12,240 bases of DNA from Candidatus Avipropionibacterium avicola (GCA_018715445.1 DVLP01000155.1:1-12240), one strand, 5' to 3'; counted from the stretch's first letter, positions 1 through 7,240 are shown. The notes: generated by a model from the sequence alone, not told the origin. Numbers and translations are program-made.

Positions 1-41
1 GTGATCCCCGTGAGCAGGGCCGGATCGACCACGACGGTCAC
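1..41 (-). CDS. Possible start of a further leftward gene, cut by the window edge
   Basis: Downstream of the enolase-superfamily gene an open leftward frame begins with GTG at 41 and reads V-T-V-V-V-D-P-A-L-L-T-G-I to the edge. A TTG two codons upstream (47) is an alternative start. The first residues look like a normal protein beginning, and the gap to the preceding stop is only about 31 bases, so it could be the third gene of the same transcription unit. No convincing Shine-Dalgarno sequence is seen. With 13 codons no family can be named. It may equally be non-coding. Confidence 0.3.
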   Translation of the reverse strand, partial: MTVVVDPALLTGI

Positions 42-72
42 CGCCAAGACGCGCGAACGACTCGCCCGGCCG

Positions 73-1332
73 TCACAGCTGCGCTCCGAGGCCGACCAGC
101 CCGGTGAGGTCGAGCCGGTGGAAACCGTCGCGGGGATCGAACAGGCCAGCCAACCGAGGAAGCCACGGGTCGTTCGACCGCGGCAAGTACTGCGGCGAGT
201 TGATCTCGACGCCGTTGATCGTCGGCAGGTGGGCGGCCAGCAGGTAGGAGTGGATCGCCGAACGCCCGATGTTGGTCAGGTCCTGGACCGACACCGACAT
301 CTGGTGCCGGACGGCCCACGCTGCAGCGGCCAGTGCCAGGCTGTGCCCCTTGCAGGTCTTGACGGCCACGCCACTCCAGCCGCGCTCGCGGGCCGTGTGC
401 AGGTCGTCCATCGATGTGAGGGCCTCGTCGACCAGGACCGGCACCCGACGCGACACCTCCGACCAGTCGTCGACCGCCAGCCGGGTCCGCGACGTCGGCT
501 GCTCCAGATAGACCAAGTAGGACAGGGCATCCTCGACATGGCTCCCCAGGGCGTCCAGGAACTCCAGCACGGTCCGGGAGGACGCACTTCCCTCGTTGGG
601 ATCGATCGACAGCACCGGCTCGGCCACCCAGGTGGACGCGGCGGTGATGATGTCGGCGACTCGTCGGGCGTCCGCAGCCGGATCGGCCCCGGAGAGCTTG
701 AGCTTGAACCGCGTCATCCCGGTCCGCTCGACCTGACCGGCCGTACGGTCCAGGTCGTCACCGGGCGCGACCAGCCACCATCCCGGCACCCGGGATGCGG
801 GTGGACGCAGCACCTCACGGATCGCAGCGACCGCCCCGTCCTCGAAATGTCCATCCAGGGAAGGGATCTCGACATCCTGCTCGTACAGGGCGAACGCCGA
901 CACCCCGGCCAGACGCCCCGTGGCATCGTGGATCGCTGCGTCGAAGGCGCTGCCACACACGGTCCTGGCCAGAGTGGGTGCAGGGTGCTCGACATCAGCC
1001 AGCACCGAGTCGTGCACGCGCGTGCCGAGCTCCAAGGGATGGGCCCGCCCCGCAGTCCGTGCGAGGATCGAGTCACCGATCAGGCGGCAGTAGTCGATCA
1101 TCTCCTGCTGCTTGGCAGCACTGGTCGGTTCGTCGCCGGGCCAGGCCCAGGCATCACTCAGGTTGACCGCGCCGAAGCCCTCGGCGGTGCTGCGGCCATC
1201 GCTCACCGTCAGACGTACGGTCACCTCGGGCAGGGTCGTCACGACCCCACTGCTGAGGACCAGGGGGTACTCCAGTCGGTGATGGAGGACATCGACCTCG
1301 GCGGCGACCACCTCGACCAGGGCTGCAGTCAT
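73..1332 (-). CDS. Enolase-superfamily enzyme (mandelate racemase/muconate lactonizing type)
   Basis: This 419-residue protein belongs to the enolase superfamily, whose members abstract a proton next to a carboxylate and then dehydrate, epimerise or cycloisomerise the substrate, using Mg2+. The capping domain fills about residues 1-190 and the barrel follows. The barrel carries the expected series: K210-L-K212 (K-x-K base motif), D244 in IDPNEG, E277 in YLEQP, D302-E303 in VLVDEAL, and K325 in GVAVKTCKG. D244, E277 and D302 are the likely metal ligands, and K212 and K325 the acid/base pair, a layout like dipeptide epimerases and MLE-type enzymes. ATG at 1332 is chosen because it overlaps the TGA of the upstream dehydrogenase (ATGA), implying translational coupling. 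The Shine-Dalgarno sequence is weak. The substrate is not known; the dehydrogenase partner suggests a sugar acid or polyol-derived acid (inference). Confidence 0.88.
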   Translation of the reverse strand: MTAALVEVVAAEVDVLHHRLEYPLVLSSGVVTTLPEVTVRLTVSDGRSTAEGFGAVNLSDAWAWPGDEPTSAAKQQEMIDYCRLIGDSILARTAGRAHPLELGTRVHDSVLADVEHPAPTLARTVCGSAFDAAIHDATGRLAGVSAFALYEQDVEIPSLDGHFEDGAVAAIREVLRPPASRVPGWWLVAPGDDLDRTAGQVERTGMTRFKLKLSGADPAADARRVADIITAASTWVAEPVLSIDPNEGSASSRTVLEFLDALGSHVEDALSYLVYLEQPTSRTRLAVDDWSEVSRRVPVLVDEALTSMDDLHTARERGWSGVAVKTCKGHSLALAAAAWAVRHQMSVSVQDLTNIGRSAIHSYLLAAHLPTINGVEINSPQYLPRSNDPWLPRLAGLFDPRDGFHRLDLTGLVGLGAQL

Positions 1333-2357
1333 GGCTGCTCGTAGGTCAGGACGGCAGCGAGGATCTCGCTCGGCCGCTCGTCCAGGTCACGGTAGGCCGT
1401 CTCGGCATCGGCGAACGGGTACCGGTGCGTGATCAGTTCGTCCACCGACAGGGCACCGGACTCGAGGAACCCGAGCATGGTCTCGACATTGCGCCGGACC
1501 GGGTAGGGCACGTAGGCGGTGGGATAGTCGATGCCACTCTCGTACTGGGCGTCGCGGTAGCCCGGCCCGGCCTTGGCTGAGGACAACAGCTCGATGTTGC
1601 CCATAGCCGAAGCCATCATCAGATGGATCTCCGCCCCGCCGGGGAAGACGATCCGTCCGGCGGGGACCCCGTCCGGTCCGACCGACATCAGGGGCTTGAG
1701 TCGCTGCACCGACTCGGTGGCGTCACCGCCGAAGGCGATGCAGGCGTGCTCGACGCCGTACGGCTTGGCCCACCCGGCCAGGCCCTGCCATCCCTGCTCG
1801 TCGGGCCCGACGACGTACACCCCGTCCGGCAACCGGTCGCGCCGGTAGTCGAGGCCGTCGACCACCGCAACCTCGGCCCCGGACAGCTGATAGAGCCGGG
1901 TGGCCATCTGGCCCATCATCCCGGCCCCGAAGACGACCACCTTCTGGCCCAGCCGGACCGAGGACTTGTGCACGGCCTCGATGGCGAAGCAGAACATCGC
2001 CGCGACCGAGGCGGAGGCAGAGTCCACCGTCTCAGGGATCGGGACCACCAGGTTCTGCGCGACGACGGTCTCGGTGGCGTGGAACGCCCCTTGCCCGATC
2101 GCGGCGACCCGGTCACCGACGCCGACCCGGGTGACCGCGGGGCCGACTTCGAGGACGGTTCCTGCCTGGCTGTACCCGGTCTGGTGACCGGTCGCGCCGG
2201 GGGCGGCTCGTTGCGCATTCCTCACCCCGGTCAGCTCGGTCCCGGCGCTGATGTAGGAGTGGCTGGGCGCGATCCTCACCTCGGTGGGTCCGACCGGGCC
2301 GACCTCCCCCGCCACGACACGGATTCCATGACCGGGTTCGATCACGAGCTTGTCCAT
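1329..2357 (-). CDS. Medium-chain dehydrogenase/reductase (zinc-type alcohol dehydrogenase fold)
   Basis: This is a 342-residue MDR-superfamily oxidoreductase expected to oxidise a secondary alcohol with NAD(P)+ in the cytoplasm. The N-terminal GroES-like domain covers about residues 1-125 and the Rossmann domain follows, with G144-A-G-M-M-G149 and an acidic D167 at the end of the second strand, which favours NAD+. Where classical alcohol dehydrogenases have the first zinc-ligand cysteine, this protein reads S37-A-G-T-E41. The four-cysteine structural zinc cluster is also absent. Both features recall the GTE-type subfamily often labelled sorbitol/threonine dehydrogenase-like or BchC-like. The frame stays open to 3305, but ATG at 2357 is chosen: it has AGAGGA nine bases upstream, begins a normal MDR N-terminus, and the extension would run across the divergent Gfo gene. 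It is first in a two-gene unit (ATGA overlap with the enolase-superfamily gene). Substrate unknown. Confidence 0.88.
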   Translation of the reverse strand: MDKLVIEPGHGIRVVAGEVGPVGPTEVRIAPSHSYISAGTELTGVRNAQRAAPGATGHQTGYSQAGTVLEVGPAVTRVGVGDRVAAIGQGAFHATETVVAQNLVVPIPETVDSASASVAAMFCFAIEAVHKSSVRLGQKVVVFGAGMMGQMATRLYQLSGAEVAVVDGLDYRRDRLPDGVYVVGPDEQGWQGLAGWAKPYGVEHACIAFGGDATESVQRLKPLMSVGPDGVPAGRIVFPGGAEIHLMMASAMGNIELLSSAKAGPGYRDAQYESGIDYPTAYVPYPVRRNVETMLGFLESGALSVDELITHRYPFADAETAYRDLDERPSEILAAVLTYEQP

Positions 2358-2375
2358 CAGGAGTCGTCCTCTGTA

Positions 2376-2399
2376 TTTGTGGATAGTTTCCGAACAAAC
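2376..2399. promoter_or_regulatory. Candidate operator over the leftward start point
   Basis: An AT-rich patch in otherwise GC-rich DNA holds two nested inverted arrangements: TTTGT (2376-2380) against ACAAA (2394-2398), and GTTT (2386-2389) against AAAC (2396-2399). It covers the predicted leftward transcription start near 2395, the usual place for a repressor site. Arms are short, and no regulator gene lies in the window to match it. Confidence 0.35.
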
Positions 2400-2401
2400 G
2401 G

Positions 2402-2431
2402 ATCGTAGGTCGGGCCCGCGTCCGTGGTCAA
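2402..2431 (-). promoter_or_regulatory. Leftward promoter for the dehydrogenase/enolase unit
   Basis: On the minus strand TTGACC (2431-2426) is followed after 18 bases by TACGAT (2407-2402). This gives a start point near 2395 and a leader of about 38 bases with AGAGGA before the ATG at 2357. The match is good for a high-GC genome. The -35 lies on the same bases as the -35 of the divergent rightward promoter. Predicted by eye only. Confidence 0.5.
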
Positions 2432-2453
2432 GGGTGCGGCGATCCCGTACGAT
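2425..2453 (+). promoter_or_regulatory. Rightward promoter for the Gfo/Idh/MocA oxidoreductase
   Basis: TGGTCA (2425-2430), 17 bases, then TACGAT (2448-2453) predict a start point near 2460 and a leader of about 45 bases ending in GGGAGA before the ATG at 2505. The -35 overlaps that of the leftward promoter, so the two polymerases could compete. The position also argues against translation starting at the in-frame GTG at 2424. Confidence 0.42.
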
Positions 2454-2504
2454 CGGGTGCCACCGGCCACGGAGGCAGAGTGGGCGATTCGAGGGAGAGC
2501 TGCA

Positions 2505-3479
2505 ATGGTGAACGTCGCTGTGATCGGATGTGGCAACCTGGGCAGGGCACACGCCCGTGCCCTGGCCGGGATGGCCGAGGTCGACGTGAGCCACCTGTGC
2601 GATCCCGTCGTGGCCAGTGCCCGTGAGCTCGGCCAGGAGCCAGGTCTCACCTCGGCCCGGATCGGTGCCGAGGCCGATGCGGTGTGGTCCGACGAGCAGG
2701 TCGAGGCGGTGTGGATCACCACACCCAACAACACCCATCTCGAGCTCGCCACCGCTGCCGTACGGGCCGGCAAACATGTCTTCATCGAGAAGCCGATGGC
2801 GACCACGATGTCTGACTGTGCAGCGATCCTCGACCTCGCACATGACAGCGACCGCCTCGTGATGCCGGGCTACAAACTCCGCTTCTTCCCGATGGTGGAG
2901 CTGGCCCGCCAGCTCGTTCCGGAGCCGATCTCGCTGCACGTGCAGGTGCTCGACGGCCGGTGGCCCGATCGTGGCTGGGTCAACGATCCGCAAGTCGGTG
3001 GCGGCAACATCGTCTCGCAGGGCTGCCACGGGACGGATCTGATCCGTCACCTGGCCGGACAGGACCCACGCCAGGTGTACGCCGTCGGCGGTCAGTTCTA
3101 CTCCGATCGGGTGTGGACCAACCTGTCGGCGGTCTACCGGTTCGACGCCGATGTGTCGGCGACCCTCTCGGTCGGCGATGCCGCGCTGCCCGCGGTCACC
3201 TCGAAGTTCTTCGCGCAGGTGATCGGAGACGGGATCGCGGTGACCCTCAACGACCGACTCACCCGGCTCACCGTGCAGCGACCGGGCGAGGAGCCCGAGG
3301 TCCACACCGGCCCGGAGATCGAGTGGACCGTGGAGGACGAAGCCTTCCTGACCGCGATCCGCACCGGGTCATCCGCCCCGGTCGATGCCCTCGACGGATG
3401 GTGGGCCACAGCCATGACCGAATCAGCAATCCATTCTGCGCAGGAACGAAACCCGATCGATCTCGTTGCTCCACGCTGA
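2505..3479 (+). CDS. Gfo/Idh/MocA-family NAD(P)-dependent oxidoreductase
   Basis: This 324-residue protein has an N-terminal Rossmann fold with G8-C-G-N-L-G13, the family's E95-K-P97 motif whose lysine takes part in catalysis, and the central G-G-G-N...D178...H182 pattern of the substrate-binding alpha/beta domain. Members oxidise or reduce hydroxyl groups on sugars, inositols and related rings, and some oxidise glycosides at C3. The length is slightly short but within family range. An in-frame GTG exists at 2424, but ATG at 2505 is preferred: GGGAGA lies six bases before it, the protein then begins directly with the VNVAVIGCG strand, and the predicted promoter lies between the two starts. 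It is divergent from the MDR/enolase pair and shares its control region, so it probably acts in the same pathway. The substrate cannot be told from sequence. Confidence 0.9.
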   Translation: MVNVAVIGCGNLGRAHARALAGMAEVDVSHLCDPVVASARELGQEPGLTSARIGAEADAVWSDEQVEAVWITTPNNTHLELATAAVRAGKHVFIEKPMATTMSDCAAILDLAHDSDRLVMPGYKLRFFPMVELARQLVPEPISLHVQVLDGRWPDRGWVNDPQVGGGNIVSQGCHGTDLIRHLAGQDPRQVYAVGGQFYSDRVWTNLSAVYRFDADVSATLSVGDAALPAVTSKFFAQVIGDGIAVTLNDRLTRLTVQRPGEEPEVHTGPEIEWTVEDEAFLTAIRTGSSAPVDALDGWWATAMTESAIHSAQERNPIDLVAPR

Positions 3480-3609
3480 GGGCCCCTCGACGGACTCGGG
3501 GGTCGATCTGCCCCTCGACGGGCTCGGGGGACGTGAATCGACGAGCTCGGAGGTCGATTTGCCCCTCGACGAGCTCTGGGGGCGTAGGGGCGGCTCGGGG
3601 TTCGGGATG
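3480..3609. repeat. GC-rich short repeat block between convergent genes
   Basis: This 130-bp gap holds degenerate copies of CCCCTCGACGRGCTCGGGG at 3483-3501, 3511-3529 and 3562-3582, with a partial copy at 3538-3550. Copies at 3483 and 3538 are each followed by GGTCGATYTG and then the next CCCCTCGACG, so the array looks like a duplicated unit of about 50 bases. The CCCC and GGGG ends can pair, and CTCGACGAG can form an alternative hairpin. It sits between the stops of the Gfo gene and the GH65 gene and may help end transcription from both sides (inference). The same repeat recurs at 10611-10695. Confidence 0.75.
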
Positions 3610-6099
3610 TCAGCGTGGATCGGGGGTGGGGACCGAGGCGGTCGGGACACCCTTGGTGATCATCGAGCCGTCGGCGCGGTGGCCACCGATCACCGGGGCG
3701 GAGCCGAGCTGGCCGGCGAGGCGGTCGCCCTGGTGCTCCAGCGGGATGGAGCGGGTGGTCCCGGCCTCGATGTGGATCTCGCGCTCACGGACCCACACCG
3801 TCACGGTTTCGCTGCCGTGGTTGACGAAACTGATCTGGTGCTGGCTGAGGTCGACCGCCAGCGACTGGCCGTGCACCTGCAGGGTGAACCGCAGGCCCTC
3901 CCAGCCCTCGGGCAGGCGGGGGTCGAAGTCGATGGTCCCGTGGTGGTCACGCAGTCCCCCGAAGCCGTACACCAGTGTCGCCCACACCCCACCGGTCGAG
4001 GCGACGTGCACCCCGTCGGTGGCGTTGTGGTGCAGATCGGCCAGGTCCACGTACAGCGACTGGTGGAAGTAGTCCAACGCCATCTCCTGGTAGCCCACCT
4101 CGGAGGCGATGATGGACTGCACCACCGCCGACAGGGTGGAGTCACCGGTGGTGATCGGGTCGTAGTACTCGAAGTCGGCGCGCTTCTCGTCCAGGGTGAA
4201 CTGGTCCCCCTGCAGGAACAGGGCCATGCACACGTCGGCCTGCTTGATCACCTGGAAGCGGTAGATCACCAAGGGGTGGTAGTGCAGCAACAGCGGACGG
4301 TTCGAGTCCGGCGTGCGCTCCAGGTCCCACACCTCCCGGTCCAGGAAGTGCTCGTCCTGAGGGTGAATGCCGAGTCCCTCGTCATAGGGGACGAACATCC
4401 CCAGCGCGGCCCGCTCCCACTCCTCGACCTCGTCCTCGGTCACGGCCAGGCGGGCCAACATCCGGGCATGGGCCTGCGGCTCCGACAGCTCGAGTCGACG
4501 CACGGTCTGCGCGGCCTTCACCAGGTTGTAGCGCGCCATCACGTTGGTGAACAGGTTGTTGTTGACCACCGTGGTGTATTCGTCAGGTCCGGTCACACCG
4601 TGGATCTCGAACCGCCGGGATCCGTTGTGACGCCAGAATCCCAGGTCGGCCCACATCCGTGCGGTCTCGACCAGGATCTCGACTCCCTCGTCCAGCAGGA
4701 AGGCATCGTCACCGGAGGCCTCGACATAGCGACACAGCGCGAACGCGACGTCGGCATCGATGTGGTACTGCGCCGTCCCGGCCGCGTAGTAGGCGCTGGC
4801 CTCCTCGCCGTTGATGGTGCGCCAGGGGAACAGTGCCCCGCGTTGGGCCATCTCCTGCGCACGGCGCCGGGCCGCATCGAGCATCTGGTAACGGAACCGC
4901 AGGGCATTGCGTGCGGTGTCCGGGCTGGTGTAGGTCAGGAACGGCAGGACGTAGATCTCGGTGTCCCAGAAGTAATGTCCCTCGTAGCCGCTGCCGGTGA
5001 CCCCCTTGGCCGGGATGCCGCTCTGCTCGGCGCGGGCCGAGGCCTGCAGGACCTGGAACAGGTTCCACCGGATCGCCTGCTGCAGGTCCGGGCGCCCCAC
5101 CACCTCGACATCGGCACGGGCCCAGAAGTCGTCGAGGAACTCCTTCTGTCGCACGCTGATCTGCTCGACGCCGACCCGCTTGACCCGGTCCAGGGTCCGT
5201 ACGCAGCGATCCACCAACTCCGGCACCGGCACCCCCTTGGAGGTGTGGTACGTGATCACCTTGGTCAGGCGGATGCGCTGCCCTGCTTCGACATCCATGC
5301 GAGCGACGTACTTCGCGGAGTCGTCGGAGGTGGCAGCGGTCACCTCGGCCCGACCGTCGAACTCCAGGGTGTGGTCAACTCCGGTGGCCAGGGTCATCCG
5401 TGAGTTCACGCAGCGGTGCCCCAGCAGCATCCGGCGATCGTCGTCGACCCGGTTGACGATGGGTTCGAGGACCCGGGACTCGAACCTGCTGGCCTTGCGG
5501 GGATCGAATCCCTCGCCCATCGCATCGGCCTTGACGTGGTACTCGTCGGTGCCGTCCTGACGGTTCAACACCTGCGACGAGACGACCACCGGGGCCGCTG
5601 CATCGAGCAGGGTGACCTCGAGGGTCAGGACCGCCAGATGACGCTCGGTGAACGAGACCATCCGGCGGGTGTTGACCTGGACCCTCTTGCCCGACGGCGT
5701 CCGCCAGACCAGGTCGCGGGTCAGCTCACCGGTGTCGAACCGCAACGACCGCTCGTACGAGATCAGGTCGGCCTCGTTGATCAGCAAGGGCTCGTCATCG
5801 ACGTACAGCTTGATGACCTTGCTGTCGGGCACGTTGACGATCGTCTGCCCGGTGCGGGCGAAGCCGTACGCCTCCTCGGCATGGCGGATGTGCCAGGTCT
5901 CGTGGAAGCCGTTGATGAAGGTGCCGTGGGTGTGGCTCTCACGGCCCTCCTCCGGGTTGCCGCGCATCCCGAGGTAGCCATTGCCCACCGCGAAGCAGGT
6001 CTCGGTGACCCCGAGGTCGTCCCGGCTCGGGGCGGTCTCGGTCCAGCTCCACTCCCGAACAGGGAAACGGGTCCGGTCGATCGGGTCGGGCGAACTCAT
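3610..6099 (-). CDS. Glycoside hydrolase family 65 phosphorylase (probable trehalose phosphorylase)
   Basis: This 829-residue enzyme shows the whole GH65 layout: an N-terminal beta-sandwich (about 1-290), a helical linker, an (alpha/alpha)6 barrel (about 330-700) and a small C-terminal beta domain. Visible landmarks are the FWDTEIY segment at 377-383, the general acid E507 in G504-P-D-E-Y508, K619-Q-A-D-V in the glucose site, and the T-G-D-S-T-L-S segment (651-657) with H698, in the region that binds phosphate in phosphorylases. GH65 phosphorylases split an alpha-glucoside with phosphate to beta-glucose 1-phosphate plus a sugar. The acceptor loop SAYYAAGTAQYHI (435-447) differs from the HNE loop I recall in maltose phosphorylases and resembles trehalose/kojibiose phosphorylases, so trehalose is my best guess. 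ATG at 6099 has GGGGGAG upstream and overlaps the stop of the beta-phosphoglucomutase gene (ATGA). There is no signal peptide, so it is cytoplasmic. Confidence 0.93.
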   Translation of the reverse strand: MSSPDPIDRTRFPVREWSWTETAPSRDDLGVTETCFAVGNGYLGMRGNPEEGRESHTHGTFINGFHETWHIRHAEEAYGFARTGQTIVNVPDSKVIKLYVDDEPLLINEADLISYERSLRFDTGELTRDLVWRTPSGKRVQVNTRRMVSFTERHLAVLTLEVTLLDAAAPVVVSSQVLNRQDGTDEYHVKADAMGEGFDPRKASRFESRVLEPIVNRVDDDRRMLLGHRCVNSRMTLATGVDHTLEFDGRAEVTAATSDDSAKYVARMDVEAGQRIRLTKVITYHTSKGVPVPELVDRCVRTLDRVKRVGVEQISVRQKEFLDDFWARADVEVVGRPDLQQAIRWNLFQVLQASARAEQSGIPAKGVTGSGYEGHYFWDTEIYVLPFLTYTSPDTARNALRFRYQMLDAARRRAQEMAQRGALFPWRTINGEEASAYYAAGTAQYHIDADVAFALCRYVEASGDDAFLLDEGVEILVETARMWADLGFWRHNGSRRFEIHGVTGPDEYTTVVNNNLFTNVMARYNLVKAAQTVRRLELSEPQAHARMLARLAVTEDEVEEWERAALGMFVPYDEGLGIHPQDEHFLDREVWDLERTPDSNRPLLLHYHPLVIYRFQVIKQADVCMALFLQGDQFTLDEKRADFEYYDPITTGDSTLSAVVQSIIASEVGYQEMALDYFHQSLYVDLADLHHNATDGVHVASTGGVWATLVYGFGGLRDHHGTIDFDPRLPEGWEGLRFTLQVHGQSLAVDLSQHQISFVNHGSETVTVWVREREIHIEAGTTRSIPLEHQGDRLAGQLGSAPVIGGHRADGSMITKGVPTASVPTPDPR

Positions 6100-6842
6100 C
6101 GCGCTCCCCCGCCGTGCGCAGTGACCAGCTCGACCAGGTCGGAGACCACCACGTCGGCACCGGCTCGGGTGAGGGCCTCGTGGCCGACGCCACGATCGAC
6201 ACCGATGACCCGACCGAAGGAGCCGGCCCGTCCGGCCTGCACACCGGAGATGGCGTCCTCGACCACGATCGAGCGGGCCACGGGGACATCGAGTTGTCCT
6301 GCCGCGGCGACGAAGGTGTCGGGGGCCGGTTTGCCGGCCAGACCTTGCTCGGCAGCGACCTGGCCGTCGACCACCACGGTGAAGCGGGAGGTCAGTCCGG
6401 CAGCCTCGAGCACCGCACGGGCATTGCGCGACGACGACACCACCGCCAGGGCGATCGGCAGGTCCGCGAGCTGGTCGAGCAGCTGCACCGACCCCGGATA
6501 GGGCTGCACCCCGTCATCGGCGAGCACCTGGGAGAACAACGCGTTCTTGCGGTTGCCCAGGCCGCAGACGGTCTCGGCCTGCGGTGAGTCGTCCGGGCTG
6601 CCGTCGGGCAGGGTGATGTCGCGCGAGGCCAACATCCGGCGGACACCGTCGTAGCGGGGCAGGCCGTCGATGTGGGCGAAGTAGTCGTCCTCGGTGTACG
6701 GCGCGGCGTCTGGCCACTGCTCAGCCAGACAGCGCGCAAACAGTTCGTGCCATGCTCGCCGGTGCACCTCGGCGGTGGGGGTCAGCACCCCGTCCAGATC
6801 GAAGAGCACGCCGTCCCAGTCACTCCACTCCACCGCACCCAC
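6096..6842 (-). CDS. pgmB: Beta-phosphoglucomutase (HAD superfamily)
   Basis: This 248-residue HAD-family phosphomutase converts beta-glucose 1-phosphate to glucose 6-phosphate. The motifs are complete: D15-L-D17-G-V at the start (nucleophile and acid/base), S136 in VVSSS, K171 in AGKPAPD, and E195-D196 in VVEDA. The cap contains GLGNRKN (94-100), the type of segment found in beta-phosphoglucomutases. The acidic mutase residue D17 and the gene partner favour a mutase over a phosphatase. The start is GTG at 6842, with a second GTG at 6833; neither has a good Shine-Dalgarno sequence, so the exact start is uncertain. It overlaps the GH65 phosphorylase by ATGA, the usual partnership, since that enzyme makes this one's substrate. 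The promoter should lie in 6843-6923 or upstream of the 92-residue gene. Confidence 0.92.
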   Translation of the reverse strand: MGAVEWSDWDGVLFDLDGVLTPTAEVHRRAWHELFARCLAEQWPDAAPYTEDDYFAHIDGLPRYDGVRRMLASRDITLPDGSPDDSPQAETVCGLGNRKNALFSQVLADDGVQPYPGSVQLLDQLADLPIALAVVSSSRNARAVLEAAGLTSRFTVVVDGQVAAEQGLAGKPAPDTFVAAAGQLDVPVARSIVVEDAISGVQAGRAGSFGRVIGVDRGVGHEALTRAGADVVVSDLVELVTAHGGGAR

Positions 6843-6923
6843 AGTAGTCGGCCCGGGCTGCTCGGCCCACCCACCGGTCGGCGTGGCCCGGTGTTGGCGC
6901 GTGGTCAGGCGTCGAGCTCGTGA
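6843..6923. other. Short intergenic region before the mutase gene
   Basis: These 81 bases separate the leftward 92-residue gene from the mutase gene. A stem of CACCGG (6872-6877) and CCGGTG (6888-6893) with a 10-base loop could end or attenuate transcription, but it is short and has no T-run. I see no convincing -10/-35 pair. Confidence 0.3.
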
Positions 6924-7202
6924 TCAGTGAGCCGTCAACTCGCGCGCCTGGCACAGCAGCTCGGCCAGGTAGTCGCCGGACCGTTCACAGGTCTCGCCAC
7001 CGACGTAGGTGAGGCTGAGCCCGCCCCGGTCGAGGGTCTCCCCCCGTCGCATCGCCCGGCCACCGCTCCAGCAGGGATCGGACCCCAGGAAGGCCAGGCA
7101 GATCTCGTCGGTGTCAGCATGGATCACCCCGACGCGGTGGCCCCCGGGCAGCGTTGCCACACTCGGATGCCGCAGGCGATACGTGTGCGAGTCAGTCGTC
7201 AT
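6924..7202 (-). CDS. Small protein of unknown function (92 residues)
   Basis: The gene is likely real: ATG at 7202 is preceded by GGAGGGAG at a good distance, and it fills the gap upstream of the mutase/GH65 pair in the same direction. I do not recognise the family. The protein reads as a compact soluble domain, with short strands rich in G and V (about 18-40 and 60-70) and a C-terminal helix (75-90). It has four cysteines (C35, C44, C72, C84) and two histidines (H22, H28), enough for a disulphide or metal site, though spacing fits no known zinc ribbon. There is no signal peptide or membrane segment. It could be co-transcribed with the downstream phosphorylase operon, but the 81-bp gap leaves this open. 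Confidence 0.72.
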   Translation of the reverse strand: MTTDSHTYRLRHPSVATLPGGHRVGVIHADTDEICLAFLGSDPCWSGGRAMRRGETLDRGGLSLTYVGGETCERSGDYLAELLCQARELTAH

Positions 7203-7240
7203 CGTCGTCTCCCTCCGTCGTCACATCGTCCGTGGGCCAC

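Noticed and set aside
1..1344. Long rightward open frame opposite the enolase-superfamily gene
   Set aside because: It is antisense to a protein with intact catalytic motifs, its translation is Arg/Gly/Pro/Val/His-rich without recognisable motifs, and such frames are expected in high-GC DNA.
2358..3305. N-terminal extension of the MDR dehydrogenase
   Set aside because: The frame is open but antisense to the Gfo gene, adds over 300 residues of no known domain, and ignores the good start and ribosome binding site at 2357.
3480..3609. CRISPR array
   Set aside because: The repeats are degenerate, unevenly spaced, lack unique spacers of constant length, and no cas genes are near.
3466..5403. 645-codon rightward open frame opposite the GH65 gene
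   Set aside because: The minus strand encodes a full GH65 enzyme with all landmarks; the opposite translation is compositionally odd and has no motifs or ribosome binding site.
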